Source: Saccharopolyspora_D taberi
Lineage (GTDB): Bacteria; Actinomycetota; Actinomycetes; Mycobacteriales; Pseudonocardiaceae
Assembly (NCBI RefSeq): GCF_039534165.1
Contig: NZ_BAAAUX010000011.1
Coordinates: forward strand, 686,404 to 750,403
DNA: 64,000 bases
Reading direction: 5' to 3'
This document shows positions 1 through 8,458 of the stretch, one piece after another (positions within the stretch are counted from its first letter, which is position 1; every line of letters begins with the position of its first letter). The translations under genes were made by a program, and so were the position numbers. The notes beneath the pieces were generated by a model that was not told the DNA's origin, ran no database searches, and worked only from the letters and a program-made list of their open reading frames with translations.

Positions 1-2
1 CC

Positions 3-1196
3 AGCATCCCGGTCTCCGGCGCCTCCTACACCTACGCCTACGCCACGCTCGGCGAGATCGTCGCCTACGTCGTCGGCGCCTGCCTGGTCCTCGAATACGG
101 CGTCGCGGCCTCAGCGGTGGCCGTCGGCTGGGGCGAGTACCTCAACCGGCTCCTCGGCGACACAGTCGGCTGGCAGCTGCCGGAAGCGCTCAGCGCGCCG
201 CCCGGAGAGGGCGGGATCGTCAACGTGCCCGCCGCGGTGCTGGTGCTGCTCTGCTGCTTCCTGCTGGTCCGGGGTGCCCGCGAGTCGGCGACGATCAACG
301 CCGTCACGGTGTTCATCAAGCTCGCCGTGCTGATGCTGTTCGTCGTGGTCGCGCTGATGGCCTTCTCCGACGACAACGCGCGGCCCTTCGCCCCGTTCGG
401 CGTCGCGGGCATCGGAACCGCCGCGTCCACGGTGTTCTTCTCCTACATCGGCATGGACACCGTCTCCACCGCGGGCGAGGAGGTCCGCAACCCGCGGCGG
501 ACGCTGCCGCTGGCGATCTTCTGGTCGATCGTCATCGTCACCACCGTCTACATCCTGGTCGCGGTCGCGGGCATCGGCGCCCAGCCGTGGCAGCTGTTCG
601 AGGGCCAGGACGCGGGCCTGGCCGCGATCCTGGGCAACCTCACCGGCGCGGGCTGGGCGGCGATCGTGATCGCGGCGGGCGGGGTCATCTCGATCTTCGG
701 CGTGACCCTGACGACGATCTACGGCCAGACCCGGGTGCTGTTCTCGATGGGCCGCGACGGCATGCTCCCGGAGAGCTTCCACAAGGTGCACCCGCGCAGG
801 CGGACCCCGGTGCGCAACACGCTGATCGTGTCCGCCTTCGTCGGGCTGCTGGCCGCCGTGGTGCCGCTGAGCACCCTGGCCGACCTGACCAGCATGGGCA
901 CGCTGGTGGCCTTCACCGTGGTCTCGGCGGGCGTCATCGTGCTCCGCCGCACCCGGCCGGACCTGGAGCGCGGGTTCCGCGTCCCGGGCGGCCCGGTCGT
1001 CCCGGTGCTGAGCATCGCCGCCTGCCTGTACCTGATCTACGAGCTGCCCGTCGAGACCTACCTGATGTTCGCCATCTGGCTCGCGGTGGCGCTGACCTGG
1101 TACTTCGGCTACTCGGTCAAGCACAGCAAGCTCGCGCGAGAATGGTCCGGTGGGCACGGCAGGCAGGCCGACGCTGCGGGTGCGGATCGCTCCTGA
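3..1196 (+). CDS. APC-superfamily amino acid permease, 5'-truncated
   Basis: This is the 3' part of an integral-membrane amino acid/cation symporter of the APC superfamily (YfnA/cationic amino acid transporter type). The reading frame is already open at base 3 and encodes 397 residues to the TGA at 1194-1196; the true start lies before the window. The first visible residues (SIPVSGASYTYAYATLGE) match the conserved region after TM2 of APC carriers, and later segments include FFSYIGMDTVSTAGEEVRNP, typical of the TM6 loop. About ten hydrophobic segments follow. The end overlaps the next gene by 47 bp. Substrate cannot be told from sequence; a basic or neutral amino acid is likely from family knowledge. 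Confidence 0.9.
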   Translation, partial: SIPVSGASYTYAYATLGEIVAYVVGACLVLEYGVAASAVAVGWGEYLNRLLGDTVGWQLPEALSAPPGEGGIVNVPAAVLVLLCCFLLVRGARESATINAVTVFIKLAVLMLFVVVALMAFSDDNARPFAPFGVAGIGTAASTVFFSYIGMDTVSTAGEEVRNPRRTLPLAIFWSIVIVTTVYILVAVAGIGAQPWQLFEGQDAGLAAILGNLTGAGWAAIVIAAGGVISIFGVTLTTIYGQTRVLFSMGRDGMLPESFHKVHPRRRTPVRNTLIVSAFVGLLAAVVPLSTLADLTSMGTLVAFTVVSAGVIVLRRTRPDLERGFRVPGGPVVPVLSIAACLYLIYELPVETYLMFAIWLAVALTWYFGYSVKHSKLAREWSGGHGRQADAAGADRS

Positions 1197-1884
1197 GCTG
1201 CGGCTGTTCACCTCGCGCCGGAACCGGGGCGGGCCGGTCCGGCTGCCGCACGACCCGACCGCGACGCTGGGGCACCTCGCCGAGTCGCTGGGCGTGCCGC
1301 TGACCGAGGTCGGGGCGCTGCTGGTGGACGACGTCCCCGCAGGCCCCCGGCAGCGCTGCGAGGCCGGGACGACCGTCGAGATCCGCCCGGTCCCCCGCCC
1401 GCAGCCCGCGTCGCGGTTCCTGCTCGACGTGCACCTGGGCAAGCTCGCCCGGCGCCTGCGGCTGCTGGGCGTCGACACCGCCTACCGCAACGACGCCGAT
1501 GACGACGAGCTGATCGAGGAGGCCGCCGACGACGGGCGGATGCTGCTCACCCAGGACCGCGGCCTGCTCTGCCGCCGCGCGCTGCGCGCGGGCGCGTACG
1601 TGCGCGGGGCGGACCCGGCCGAGCAGCTGGCCGACGTGCTGGACCGGTTCGCACCGCCGCTGGCGCCGTGGACGCGGTGCACGTCGTGCAACGGCGAGCT
1701 CGACGCGGTCGCGAAGTCCGAAGTGGTCGCCGAGATCAGGCCGGGCACCCGGCGGTTCTACGACGACTACGCGCGGTGCCGCGCGTGCGGGCGCGTCTAC
1801 TGGCGCGGTGCGCACGCGCGGCGGATCAACGCGATGATCGACGCCGCCAGGCTTCAGCTGACGAACTCGCGGACGCGGTCGTAG
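1150..1884 (+). CDS. Mut7-C RNase-domain protein with ubiquitin-like N-terminus
   Basis: A 244-residue soluble protein. Residues about 1-85 resemble a MoaD/ThiS-like beta-grasp (ubiquitin-like) fold. Residues about 95-240 are a Mut7-C domain, a PIN-like RNase fold: LLDVHLGKLARRLRLLG carries the first acidic residue, LLTQDRGLL the second, and two CxxC pairs (CTSC, CRAC) form the usual C-terminal zinc ribbon. In this family the domain is presumed to bind or cleave RNA, but the biological role is unknown. The GTG start at 1150 lies inside the upstream permease gene, suggesting coupled translation. Its 3' end overlaps the converging lipase gene by 31 bp, so the two transcripts are antisense there. 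Confidence 0.85.
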   Translation: MGTAGRPTLRVRIAPELRLFTSRRNRGGPVRLPHDPTATLGHLAESLGVPLTEVGALLVDDVPAGPRQRCEAGTTVEIRPVPRPQPASRFLLDVHLGKLARRLRLLGVDTAYRNDADDDELIEEAADDGRMLLTQDRGLLCRRALRAGAYVRGADPAEQLADVLDRFAPPLAPWTRCTSCNGELDAVAKSEVVAEIRPGTRRFYDDYARCRACGRVYWRGAHARRINAMIDAARLQLTNSRTRS

Positions 1885-2516
1885 ACACCGCGGTCGCGGA
1901 TCAGGTTCACGTGCGTCACGCAGCCGACCTCGACGTTTTCCGCGCCGTCCAGCTTGGCGCTCTCCGGTGGGCGGATCGCCTCGTCGCATGAGGACCAGAA
2001 CGCGCCGTAGCGCACCGCACCCGGGGTCTCGTCACCGGCGTTGAGCTCGTTGAGGAACGCCGAGCCGGGCCGCATGTCCTGGCACGGCACCGCGTTGCAC
2101 AGCAGGGCCGAGTCCGTCCCGTGGTTCGGCCCGCCCAGGCTCACCCAGTCGTCGACGACGTCGGCGCCGCCGAGGAACTTCACCCAGTGCCGCGAGCTGA
2201 GACCACCCATCGAGTGCGTGACCACGTCGACCTTGTCCGCCCCGGTCCTGGCCCGCACGTCGCGTACGTACGTGGAAAGCCGGTTCGCGATGTCCACATT
2301 GGATATGTCGCTGGGATATTCGAACGCGTGCAGCCGGTCCTGGCCGTAACCGGCCTCGGTGAACCAGCCCTTCATGTCGTTCCACGCGGCGGCGTTGCCC
2401 AGGTAGCCGTGCACGAACACGATCGGGTCGCCCGCCGCCGCCATCGCCGGCTGAGGCACCAGCGCGCTGCCCGCCACCACCGCCACCACCGCCGCCGTCC
2501 GGAGCGCAGAAATCAT
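1854..2516 (-). CDS. secreted lipase/esterase, alpha/beta-hydrolase fold
   Basis: A 220-residue exported lipase of the small actinobacterial/Bacillus LipA class. Residues 1-27 form a Sec signal peptide (basic start, hydrophobic core, AMAAA cleavage region). The mature part has the oxyanion-hole sequence FVHGYLGN, the nucleophile elbow THSMGG and a C-terminal catalytic His in the GCVTHVNLIRD segment; the catalytic Asp would lie between. The family hydrolyses triacylglycerol or short-chain esters outside the cell. A good Shine-Dalgarno (GGGAGGAA) precedes the ATG. The gene converges with the Mut7-C gene and overlaps its last 31 bp. Confidence 0.88.
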   Translation of the reverse strand: MISALRTAAVVAVVAGSALVPQPAMAAAGDPIVFVHGYLGNAAAWNDMKGWFTEAGYGQDRLHAFEYPSDISNVDIANRLSTYVRDVRARTGADKVDVVTHSMGGLSSRHWVKFLGGADVVDDWVSLGGPNHGTDSALLCNAVPCQDMRPGSAFLNELNAGDETPGAVRYGAFWSSCDEAIRPPESAKLDGAENVEVGCVTHVNLIRDRGVYDRVREFVS

Positions 2517-2606
2517 CCGTTCCTCCCGGAAAAAGTGCTGATCAGGTCGACGTCAAGGTAAGTGGAGGCCATTCCCGCCGCACCTCGTCACAAGCCCCGT
2601 ACGGGC

Positions 2607-2612
2607 GATAAT
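2607..2612 (+). promoter_or_regulatory. -10 box of a probable leaderless promoter
   Basis: GATAAT lies exactly seven bases before the ATG at 2620, so transcription would begin at or next to the start codon. There is no Shine-Dalgarno before this ATG. The same spacing recurs at 43195, 50932 and 58232. Confidence 0.55.
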
Positions 2613-2619
2613 CGCGGCC

Positions 2620-3447
2620 ATGGAGAACACGGTCAGCGGGGTCGACTTCCCGCTCTGCGCCCAGTGCGGCGTGCAGTACCCGAGCCCCCGGTCCACGTGC
2701 TTCATCTGCGACGAGGAACGGCAGTACGTCCGCTGGGACGGTCAGCTGTGGACCTCGCTGCGCGAGCTGCACGCGGGCGAGCACCGCCCCCGGATCGAAC
2801 CGGAGGGCGACCGCGTCATCGGGGTCGGCGTCGAACCGAGGTTCGCCATCGGACAGCGGGCGCTGCTCGTGCGGGCCGACGGCGGCAACGTGCTGTGGGA
2901 CTGCGTGCCCTATCTCGACGACGAGATGATCGAGCGGATCAGCGACCTCGGCGGTCTCACCGCCATCGCGATCAGCCACCCGCACTACTACAGCGCGATC
3001 GTGGACTGGGCGCAGACCTTCGACGTGCCGGTCTACCTGCACGCGGCCGACCGGCAGTGGGCGCCGCGCGTCGACGACCACGTGGTGTTCTGGGAGGGCA
3101 CCAGCCGCGAGATCGCCGACGGCCTCACGCTGGTCAACCTCGGCGTGCACTTCGCGGGCGGCAGCGTCCTGCACTGGCGGGACGGCGAGGGCGGGCGCGG
3201 CGCGCTGCTCACCGGCGACATCGTGCAGGTGGTCGAGGACCGCAGGTGGGTCAGCTTCATGTACAGCTACCCGAACCTGATCCCGGAACGCCCGGAGGTG
3301 GTCCGCGAGGCGGTGCGCAGGCTGGAGCCGCTGGCGTTCGAACGCCTCTACGGTGCGTGGTGGCGCAAGGTCGTGGACTCCGACGCCAAGCAGGCGGTCC
3401 ACCGCTCCGCCGAGCGCTACCTGCGCTTCATCCGAAGTGGTGACTGA
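2620..3447 (+). CDS. metallo-beta-lactamase-fold hydrolase with N-terminal zinc-ribbon-like segment
   Basis: A 275-residue protein. The first 35 residues carry two cysteine pairs (CAQC and CFIC) that look like a small zinc ribbon. The rest follows the MBL fold: a SHPHYYS motif takes the place of the canonical HxHxDH, followed by a His in LGVHFAGGS and the Asp of LLTGDIVQV. The canonical Asp-His of HxHxDH is not seen, so metal binding may differ from true lactamases or glyoxalase II. Substrate unknown. The gene stands alone between the lipase and a small ORF; the upstream GATAAT box suggests it is leaderless, which favours this ATG. Confidence 0.75.
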   Translation: MENTVSGVDFPLCAQCGVQYPSPRSTCFICDEERQYVRWDGQLWTSLRELHAGEHRPRIEPEGDRVIGVGVEPRFAIGQRALLVRADGGNVLWDCVPYLDDEMIERISDLGGLTAIAISHPHYYSAIVDWAQTFDVPVYLHAADRQWAPRVDDHVVFWEGTSREIADGLTLVNLGVHFAGGSVLHWRDGEGGRGALLTGDIVQVVEDRRWVSFMYSYPNLIPERPEVVREAVRRLEPLAFERLYGAWWRKVVDSDAKQAVHRSAERYLRFIRSGD

Positions 3448-3531
3448 GGTTCGAGAGCGGTCTCCGCGGCGGTTTCCGGCTGTATGTTCCTCGCGGACCT
3501 GACCCGGAAACGTGAAGGCTGTGGCGCAGTG

Positions 3532-3702
3532 ATGAGGAAACTCGTACCGGTGGCCAGCGTGCTCGCGGTGGCGCTCGCCGGGTACGCGGGCGCGTACCGG
3601 CTCGGCCGCTGGCTCGACGAGCCGGGCACGGCGACCGAAACCGACCAGGACGACCGGCCGTCCCGGTCCCGCGAATCCGAACCGGGCACCGCATCGGACT
3701 GA
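3532..3702 (+). CDS. small single-pass membrane protein, hypothetical
   Basis: A 56-residue ORF beginning MRKLVPVASVL. One hydrophobic segment (residues 4-22) is followed by a polar, acidic and Ser/Arg-rich tail. A GTG one codon earlier (3529) is an alternative start. There is only a weak AAGG upstream and no recognisable family. The membrane-protein-like composition suggests it is real, but it could be a chance ORF. Confidence 0.4.
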   Translation: MRKLVPVASVLAVALAGYAGAYRLGRWLDEPGTATETDQDDRPSRSRESEPGTASD

Positions 3703-3761
3703 AGGCTGGTGAAGCGGCGCAGCCGCTTGGCCCACCCGGGCAACCGGCACCGCCGCGGGTT

Positions 3762-3846
3762 CTCAGGCGCCCTCTGGCGAGGACAGCTTTTTCGCTCGTA
3801 TCGGACATACGTGCGCAAAAGATCCCGCAGCCAGAGGGCGCCTGAG
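3762..3846. repeat. 85-bp nested palindrome (REP/MITE-like element or bidirectional terminator)
   Basis: A perfect 17-bp inverted repeat (CTCAGGCGCCCTCTGGC at 3762-3778, complement at 3830-3846) encloses a symmetric 8/8-base internal loop (3779-3786 and 3822-3829). Inside is a second stem of 15 positions with 13 pairs (3787-3801 with 3807-3821) and a 5-base loop. It sits between a plus-strand and a minus-strand gene that converge. The structure is too regular to be chance. It may be a palindromic repeat family, a folded RNA or a terminator. Confidence 0.8.
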
Positions 3847-3893
3847 GTTCCGCTACCCGCACCGCTACCGAAGACGGGTGCGAGATTCAACCC

Positions 3894-4688
3894 TCAGCCG
3901 ATGGCGGCGGTGAGGGTCGGCAGGTAGCCCTCCGAGTAGCCGCTGGCGTTGGGGTGGAACGACTCCTGCAACGGGTTGCTCGGGCCGTTGATCCACTCCG
4001 AGTCGCTGCACACGCCGTGGCCGTCGAAGACCTCGCGGGGGTCGGCGAAGGTGAAGCCCGCCGCCTCGGCCCGCTCGCTGATGACGCCCGCGAGCACGTC
4101 GGCACCGGCGTTGATGCGCTGCCGCTTGGCCTCCGAGAAGCCCGGGATGCCGCAGTCCCCGGTCGGCTGGTTCAGCCGCGGGTAGCCGAGCACGACGACC
4201 TGGGCGTTGGGCGCGGCCTGCTTGATGTTGGCGTAGGTGGTGTCGAGCTTGCCGGGCAGCTCCGAGCGGCCCTTCTCCTCGGCCGCCGAGACCGCGCTGT
4301 CGCAGCTGTCGTCGCTGCCGAGCAGGCAGTCCTGGACCACGCCGGAGAACCCGACGTCGTTGCCGCCGACCGAGATCGTGACCAGCGTGGTGTCGGCGCC
4401 GAGGCCGGAGAGCTGGTCGGCGTTGACGTCGTCGGTGGTCGCACCGGAGCAGGCGTTGAAGGTCAGGGCCGCGCCGTTGGCGTCGGCCCACAGCTGGGCG
4501 TAGGACTTGGGGCTGCGCAGGCAGTCCCCGCTGTCCTCGAAGTACTCCCGGCTGCCGACGCCGGAGGAGTACGAGTCACCGAGGGCGACGTAGTTGGGGG
4601 CGGCTTCGGCGGCGAGCGCCGGGGCGGCGAGGGCGAGCGTCATGGTCGCCGCCGCGGTGGCGCACAGGGTCTCCCGTAAGTAGCGCAT
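3894..4688 (-). CDS. secreted SGNH/GDSL-family esterase or lipase
   Basis: A 264-residue exported hydrolase of the SGNH superfamily, close in layout to the Streptomyces extracellular GDSL lipases. Residues 1-27 are a signal peptide ending near ALAAEA. The four family blocks are all visible: VALGDSYSSG (nucleophile Ser), CSGATTDD (Gly), VGGNDVGF (Asn) and the catalytic Asp-x-x-His region reading SFHPNASGYS. Six cysteines in the mature part fit three disulfides. The enzyme would cleave lipid or other ester bonds outside the cell. A strong GGAGG lies five bases before the ATG. The gene converges with the palindromic element at 3762-3846, which could end its transcript. Confidence 0.92.
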   Translation of the reverse strand: MRYLRETLCATAAATMTLALAAPALAAEAAPNYVALGDSYSSGVGSREYFEDSGDCLRSPKSYAQLWADANGAALTFNACSGATTDDVNADQLSGLGADTTLVTISVGGNDVGFSGVVQDCLLGSDDSCDSAVSAAEEKGRSELPGKLDTTYANIKQAAPNAQVVVLGYPRLNQPTGDCGIPGFSEAKRQRINAGADVLAGVISERAEAAGFTFADPREVFDGHGVCSDSEWINGPSNPLQESFHPNASGYSEGYLPTLTAAIG

Positions 4689-4872
4689 ACAGCCTCCGGG
4701 ATTCGGAAAACGGGAAGAACAAACGGGACGCGCCGATTGAACGAGAATTTCCGATCATCCAGGAGAACTTGGCGTATACCCGCCAGTAACGCCCGGTTCC
4801 CGGCGGGCAACGGCGCCATGGGGCGCCCGCCGCCGGAACGAGGCCGATTGCGCCGAACGGCGGCTCAACCCG

Positions 4873-6156
4873 TCAGATCCGCTGTGGATCGGTGCGTTCG
4901 CCGCCGTGCAGCTGGTCCAGCGAGCGCCCCGCGGAGTCCGGCATGAACACCGCGCCGATCACTCCGAACAGGACCAGCATCGCCATCATCACCGCCGACA
5001 TGCCCGCGACGCCGAACGACGACGTCACCATGGCGGGCACGAGCATGCTCCAGAACCCGAGCGCGATCCGGGACACCGCGAAGGTCAGGCCCTGAGCCGT
5101 GCCGCGCAGCATCGTCGGGAACATCTCCTGCGACCAGAGCTTGTAGAACGACTCCCCCGCGCACGCCGCGCCGACGCCGAACAGCACGACGTTGACCGCC
5201 GCGACGCCGACGCCGACCGGGAACAGCACGAACGCACCGAGCGCGACCACCTGCAGCAGCGCACCCACAACGAACACCGGCCTGCGGTGGCGGCTGTCGC
5301 TGAGCGGCATGAACAGGAAGACGACGGCGAGCATGGTCACCGCGGAGTTCAGGCTCTGCAACGCCACGCTCGTCGCCTGATCGACCGCGCCCGCGCGTTG
5401 CAGGATGTAGGGCAGGAAGGCGCCGTTGGTGCCCGCGGCGATGTTCCACAGCAGGTACACCGAGCCCGTGAACAGCAGGGCGTTGCGGTAGCGCGGAGTC
5501 AGCAGGTCGCGCAGCCTGCTCGCGGCCACCGCGTCCGCACCGGCCGCCTCGGTCCACCGCGCGGACTCGACGATTCCCCGGCGCAGGAACCAGGTGACGA
5601 CCGCGACCACGGCCAGGTGCGCGAAGACGATGCGGATGCCGAGCAAACCCAGCGGTGCCAACACGAACGCCAGCAGCAGGGTCAGCATCGGCCCGAGGGT
5701 CCAGGCGAACTGCGCGAGCCCCAGCAGCCTGCCCCGCGAGCGCCCCGGCGAGAACTCCGCGACCAGCGCGAGCGAGGTCGGCAGGTCGGCGCCCACCGCG
5801 AGACCGACGATCACGTAACCGACGAACAGCATCGGCAGGTTGACCGCGAACACGATCCAGGCGATGCCGAAGGCGAACACCAGCAGGTCCCACGCGTAGA
5901 TCCGCTTGCGCCCGAACAGATCGCCGAGCCTGCCGCCGATCAGCGCCCCGACCGCAGCCGAGATCGCGTTGGAGCTGAACGCGGCCAGCAGCCCCACGGT
6001 CGTCGACCCGAGGCCGAGGTAGGACTCCCAGAGCGGGAGCCCGGCCGCGGCGGCCACGATCGACCCCGCGTCGATGTAGGACGCCATCGCCGCCAGCGCG
6101 GCCCACCGCCAGTGCTGCCGGGTCGGTCTGCCGTCGTCGGGACCAGTGGTCATCAC
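4873..6156 (-). CDS. MFS transporter, sugar or organic-acid symporter type
   Basis: A 427-residue major facilitator with 12 predicted membrane helices. The loop 2-3 signature GGRLGDLFGRKRIYAWDL is present. An intermediate loop of about 15 residues and a short acidic tail fit the metabolite:H+ symporter or inositol/sugar carrier families. The substrate cannot be assigned. A GGGGAGAA Shine-Dalgarno precedes two adjacent ATG codons. It is followed on its 5' side by a LacI-type regulator in the same direction, and a 12-bp palindrome with GTATAC core lies 23 bp upstream, so regulation by that protein is plausible. Confidence 0.85.
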   Translation of the reverse strand: MMTTGPDDGRPTRQHWRWAALAAMASYIDAGSIVAAAAGLPLWESYLGLGSTTVGLLAAFSSNAISAAVGALIGGRLGDLFGRKRIYAWDLLVFAFGIAWIVFAVNLPMLFVGYVIVGLAVGADLPTSLALVAEFSPGRSRGRLLGLAQFAWTLGPMLTLLLAFVLAPLGLLGIRIVFAHLAVVAVVTWFLRRGIVESARWTEAAGADAVAASRLRDLLTPRYRNALLFTGSVYLLWNIAAGTNGAFLPYILQRAGAVDQATSVALQSLNSAVTMLAVVFLFMPLSDSRHRRPVFVVGALLQVVALGAFVLFPVGVGVAAVNVVLFGVGAACAGESFYKLWSQEMFPTMLRGTAQGLTFAVSRIALGFWSMLVPAMVTSSFGVAGMSAVMMAMLVLFGVIGAVFMPDSAGRSLDQLHGGERTDPQRI

Positions 6157-6178
6157 GTTCTCCCCTCAGGCGTTTCTG

Positions 6179-6190
6179 CGGGTATACCCG
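6179..6190. promoter_or_regulatory. 12-bp palindrome, candidate operator of the MFS gene
   Basis: CGGGTATACCCG is a perfect palindrome 22 bases upstream of the MFS start codon and downstream of the LacI-type gene. A weaker relative (GGCGTATACCCGCC, 4771-4784) lies upstream of the SGNH esterase gene. The palindromic form fits a dimeric repressor such as the adjacent LacI-family protein; this is inference. Confidence 0.4.
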
Positions 6191-6283
6191 AGCAACGCGC
6201 GGAGGAGGAGCCGGCGACGGGAAAATGACGCCAGAAGGGCAATGCCGGAGGGCGGCTGAGGTTGCGCCGCGCAGGACCCGTCC

Positions 6284-7324
6284 TCAGGAGCGGTCGATCA
6301 GCGTCGAGGCACGCACCACCAGCTCCGGCTCGAACACGACCCGCTCGTGCGTGTGCGGATCCCCGGAGGTCTCGTTGAGCAGCAGCTCCGCGGCGGTGCG
6401 GCCCATCCGGAACGCGGGCTGGCGCACCGAGGTCAGCGGAACCGCCGCGGCCGCGGCGAACTCGATGTCGTCGTAGCCGATCAGCGCCATCTCCTGGGGC
6501 ACCCGCACCCCGGCGCTGAACATCGCCTGCAGCACGCCCAGCGCGAGCAGGTCGTTGGCGCAGAACACGGCGGTCGGGCGGTTGCGCATGCCCAGCACCC
6601 GCGCGCCCGCGTCCCGGCCGGACGCGACGTCCAGCGACGGCACCTCCAGCACGGACAGCACCGACTCGTCCATCCCGGCGTTGCGCAGGGCCCGCAGCGC
6701 GCCCTCGTGCCGGTCGCGGCACTGCGTGAGCCTGGCCGGGCCGCTGACGTAGGCGATCCGGGTGTGCCCGGTCTGGATGAGGTGCCCCACCGCCATCGCA
6801 CCGCCGCTGACGTCGTCGACCGACACCGAGCAGCCCAGCTCGACGTCGAGCTCGCGGTCGACCAGCACGTGCGGAATTCCGTGCCGGCGGAAGGAATCCA
6901 GGTTGCGGCCTGCCACGTCGGCCGGGGTCACCAGCACCCCGCGCACCCGCTGCTCGGCGAACAGCGACAGGTAGAGCGCCTCGGCGTCCTCGTCCTGCCC
7001 GCTGTTGCACAGCATCAGACCCAGGTCCTGCGCGCGCGTGGCGTCCTCGACGCCGCCCGCGACGTCGACGAAGAAGGGGTTGGCGATGTCGAGGACCAGC
7101 AGCGCCACCATCCGGCTGTGGCCGGTGCGCAGCTGCCGGGCCGACTCGCTGCGGACGTAGCCGAGCTCGTCGATGACGGCCAGCACACGGTCCCGCGTGG
7201 AGTCCGAGACCCGGTCGGGCCGGTTGATCGAGTTGGACACGGTCGCCACCGAGACACCGGCACGCTCGGCCACGTCCCGGATGCTCACCATTCCACCGGA
7301 ATGGCCGCCGCTTCCTGTCCGCAT
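6284..7324 (-). CDS. LacI/GalR-family transcriptional regulator
   Basis: A 346-residue repressor. After about 11 polar residues comes the LacI helix-turn-helix and hinge (SIRDVAERAGVSVATVSNSI, then a hinge helix ending SARQLR). A type-I periplasmic-binding-like sensor domain fills the rest, with typical blocks GVLVTPADV, IAYVSGP and CANDLLALGVL. I chose the ATG at 7324 because a GAGGAC sits seven bases ahead; an ATG at 7291 directly before the helix-turn-helix is the alternative, and an upstream extension to 7459 runs into a terminator and is rejected. The MFS gene 127 bp downstream is the likely target, its ligand probably being the carrier's substrate. Confidence 0.9.
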   Translation of the reverse strand: MRTGSGGHSGGMVSIRDVAERAGVSVATVSNSINRPDRVSDSTRDRVLAVIDELGYVRSESARQLRTGHSRMVALLVLDIANPFFVDVAGGVEDATRAQDLGLMLCNSGQDEDAEALYLSLFAEQRVRGVLVTPADVAGRNLDSFRRHGIPHVLVDRELDVELGCSVSVDDVSGGAMAVGHLIQTGHTRIAYVSGPARLTQCRDRHEGALRALRNAGMDESVLSVLEVPSLDVASGRDAGARVLGMRNRPTAVFCANDLLALGVLQAMFSAGVRVPQEMALIGYDDIEFAAAAAVPLTSVRQPAFRMGRTAAELLLNETSGDPHTHERVVFEPELVVRASTLIDRS

Positions 7325-7435
7325 GTCACCGTCCTCGTGGCCCTGCCCGCGCGGGGATACTAGCGCAGCTGATCTCCTGAACCCAGCTCCCGCATCGTGG
7401 AACCCGCCGCGCGAAACCGCCACCGGACAAGCGAA

Positions 7436-7464
7436 GACCCGTGCGCCGCGTGGGCGCACGGGTC
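7436..7464. terminator. hairpin terminator of the aminopeptidase gene
   Basis: A perfect 12-bp stem (GACCCGTGCGCC at 7436-7447, complement at 7453-7464) with a 5-base loop lies 20 bases past the M28 aminopeptidase stop codon on the minus strand. Confidence 0.75.
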
Positions 7465-7483
7465 CGGTGGGCCGGAATTCGGC

Positions 7484-8458
7484 TCAGCTGACCGGAGTCT
7501 GCTCCGCGAAGGACGCCACGGCCTGGTTGATCACCTTGAGGTTGCGGTCGAACGCCTCCTGGTTGACGTTGTCGACCGTGTCGCAGGAGCTGTGGTAGCA
7601 GGAGTCGTAGGCCTGGCCGGCCTCGCCGCCCCACTTCTGCGCCTGCTCCGGGGTCTTGGTGCCCTCGGCGCCGGTGAAGGTGCCGCCCGCCGGGATGCCG
7701 ACCTCGATGAACGGGCCGTAGTCGGAACGGCCGTCGAAGTCGGTGCCCTCGGTCTGCACCCCGGCGCCGCCGAAGGCGTCGTTGAGCACCTTCTCGATCT
7801 GCGCCGAGCCCTCCGGGCCGGGGCCTGCGCCCTCGCCGTCGGAGTCGTCGCCGTCGTAGGTGAAGTAGCCGGCGTTGGGGGAGCCGACCATGTCGAAGTT
7901 CAGGTAGAGCGCGATCTTGTCCCGCTCGGCCTGCGGCAGCTCGCTGACGTAGTGCGTGGAGCCGACCAGGCCCTCCTCCTCGGCACCCCAGAAGGCGAAG
8001 CGCAGCTTGTTCTTCGGCTGCGCGCCGCCGGCGGCGTGGTCCAGCGCCGCCTGGAGGATCGCCGCGCTGCCGGTGCCGTTGTCGTTGATGCCCGGGCCGT
8101 CGCTGACGCTGTCGAGGTGCGCGCCGACCATCACGACGTTGTTGGCGTCGCCGCCCTTGGTCTCGGCGATCAGGTTGAAGGTCTTGCCGCCCATGGAGTC
8201 GAACTCCTGGACCGTGGTGGCGAACCCGGCCGCGTCCAGCTTCGACTTCACGTAGTCGAGAGACGCCTGGTAACCCGGCGTGCCGGAGGCCCGGTTGCCG
8301 CCGTTGGCCTCGGCGATCTTCTGCAGCTCCTGCAGGTGCTCCTGCGCCGCCGCGGCCCCGGTCGGGGCCGGGGCGCTCACCGCGTACGCGGGCAGCAGCG
8401 CCACCCCGGACACCGCGGCAAGCGCGGTCACAGTCATCGCAAGAGGTCGTTTCCGCAT
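7484..8458 (-). CDS. secreted M28-family zinc aminopeptidase
   Basis: A 324-residue exported metallopeptidase closely resembling the Streptomyces griseus aminopeptidase (SGAP) group. Residues 1-28 are a signal peptide. All five di-zinc ligands are in place: His and Asp in GAHLDSVSDG and INDNGTGS, Glu in WGAEEEGLVG (with the preceding catalytic Glu), Asp in LNFDMVGS and His in CYHSSCDT. The two cysteines around the last His match the SGAP disulfide. It would release N-terminal hydrophobic residues from peptides outside the cell. GGGAGCGGAG precedes the ATG. The gene diverges from the nucleoside carrier at 8713. Confidence 0.93.
   Translation of the reverse strand: MRKRPLAMTVTALAAVSGVALLPAYAVSAPAPTGAAAAQEHLQELQKIAEANGGNRASGTPGYQASLDYVKSKLDAAGFATTVQEFDSMGGKTFNLIAETKGGDANNVVMVGAHLDSVSDGPGINDNGTGSAAILQAALDHAAGGAQPKNKLRFAFWGAEEEGLVGSTHYVSELPQAERDKIALYLNFDMVGSPNAGYFTYDGDDSDGEGAGPGPEGSAQIEKVLNDAFGGAGVQTEGTDFDGRSDYGPFIEVGIPAGGTFTGAEGTKTPEQAQKWGGEAGQAYDSCYHSSCDTVDNVNQEAFDRNLKVINQAVASFAEQTPVS

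Noticed and set aside
3709..3927. Small plus-strand ORF across the 85-bp palindrome
   Set aside because: Its sequence is dictated by the inverted repeat, there is no Shine-Dalgarno and it runs into the esterase gene.
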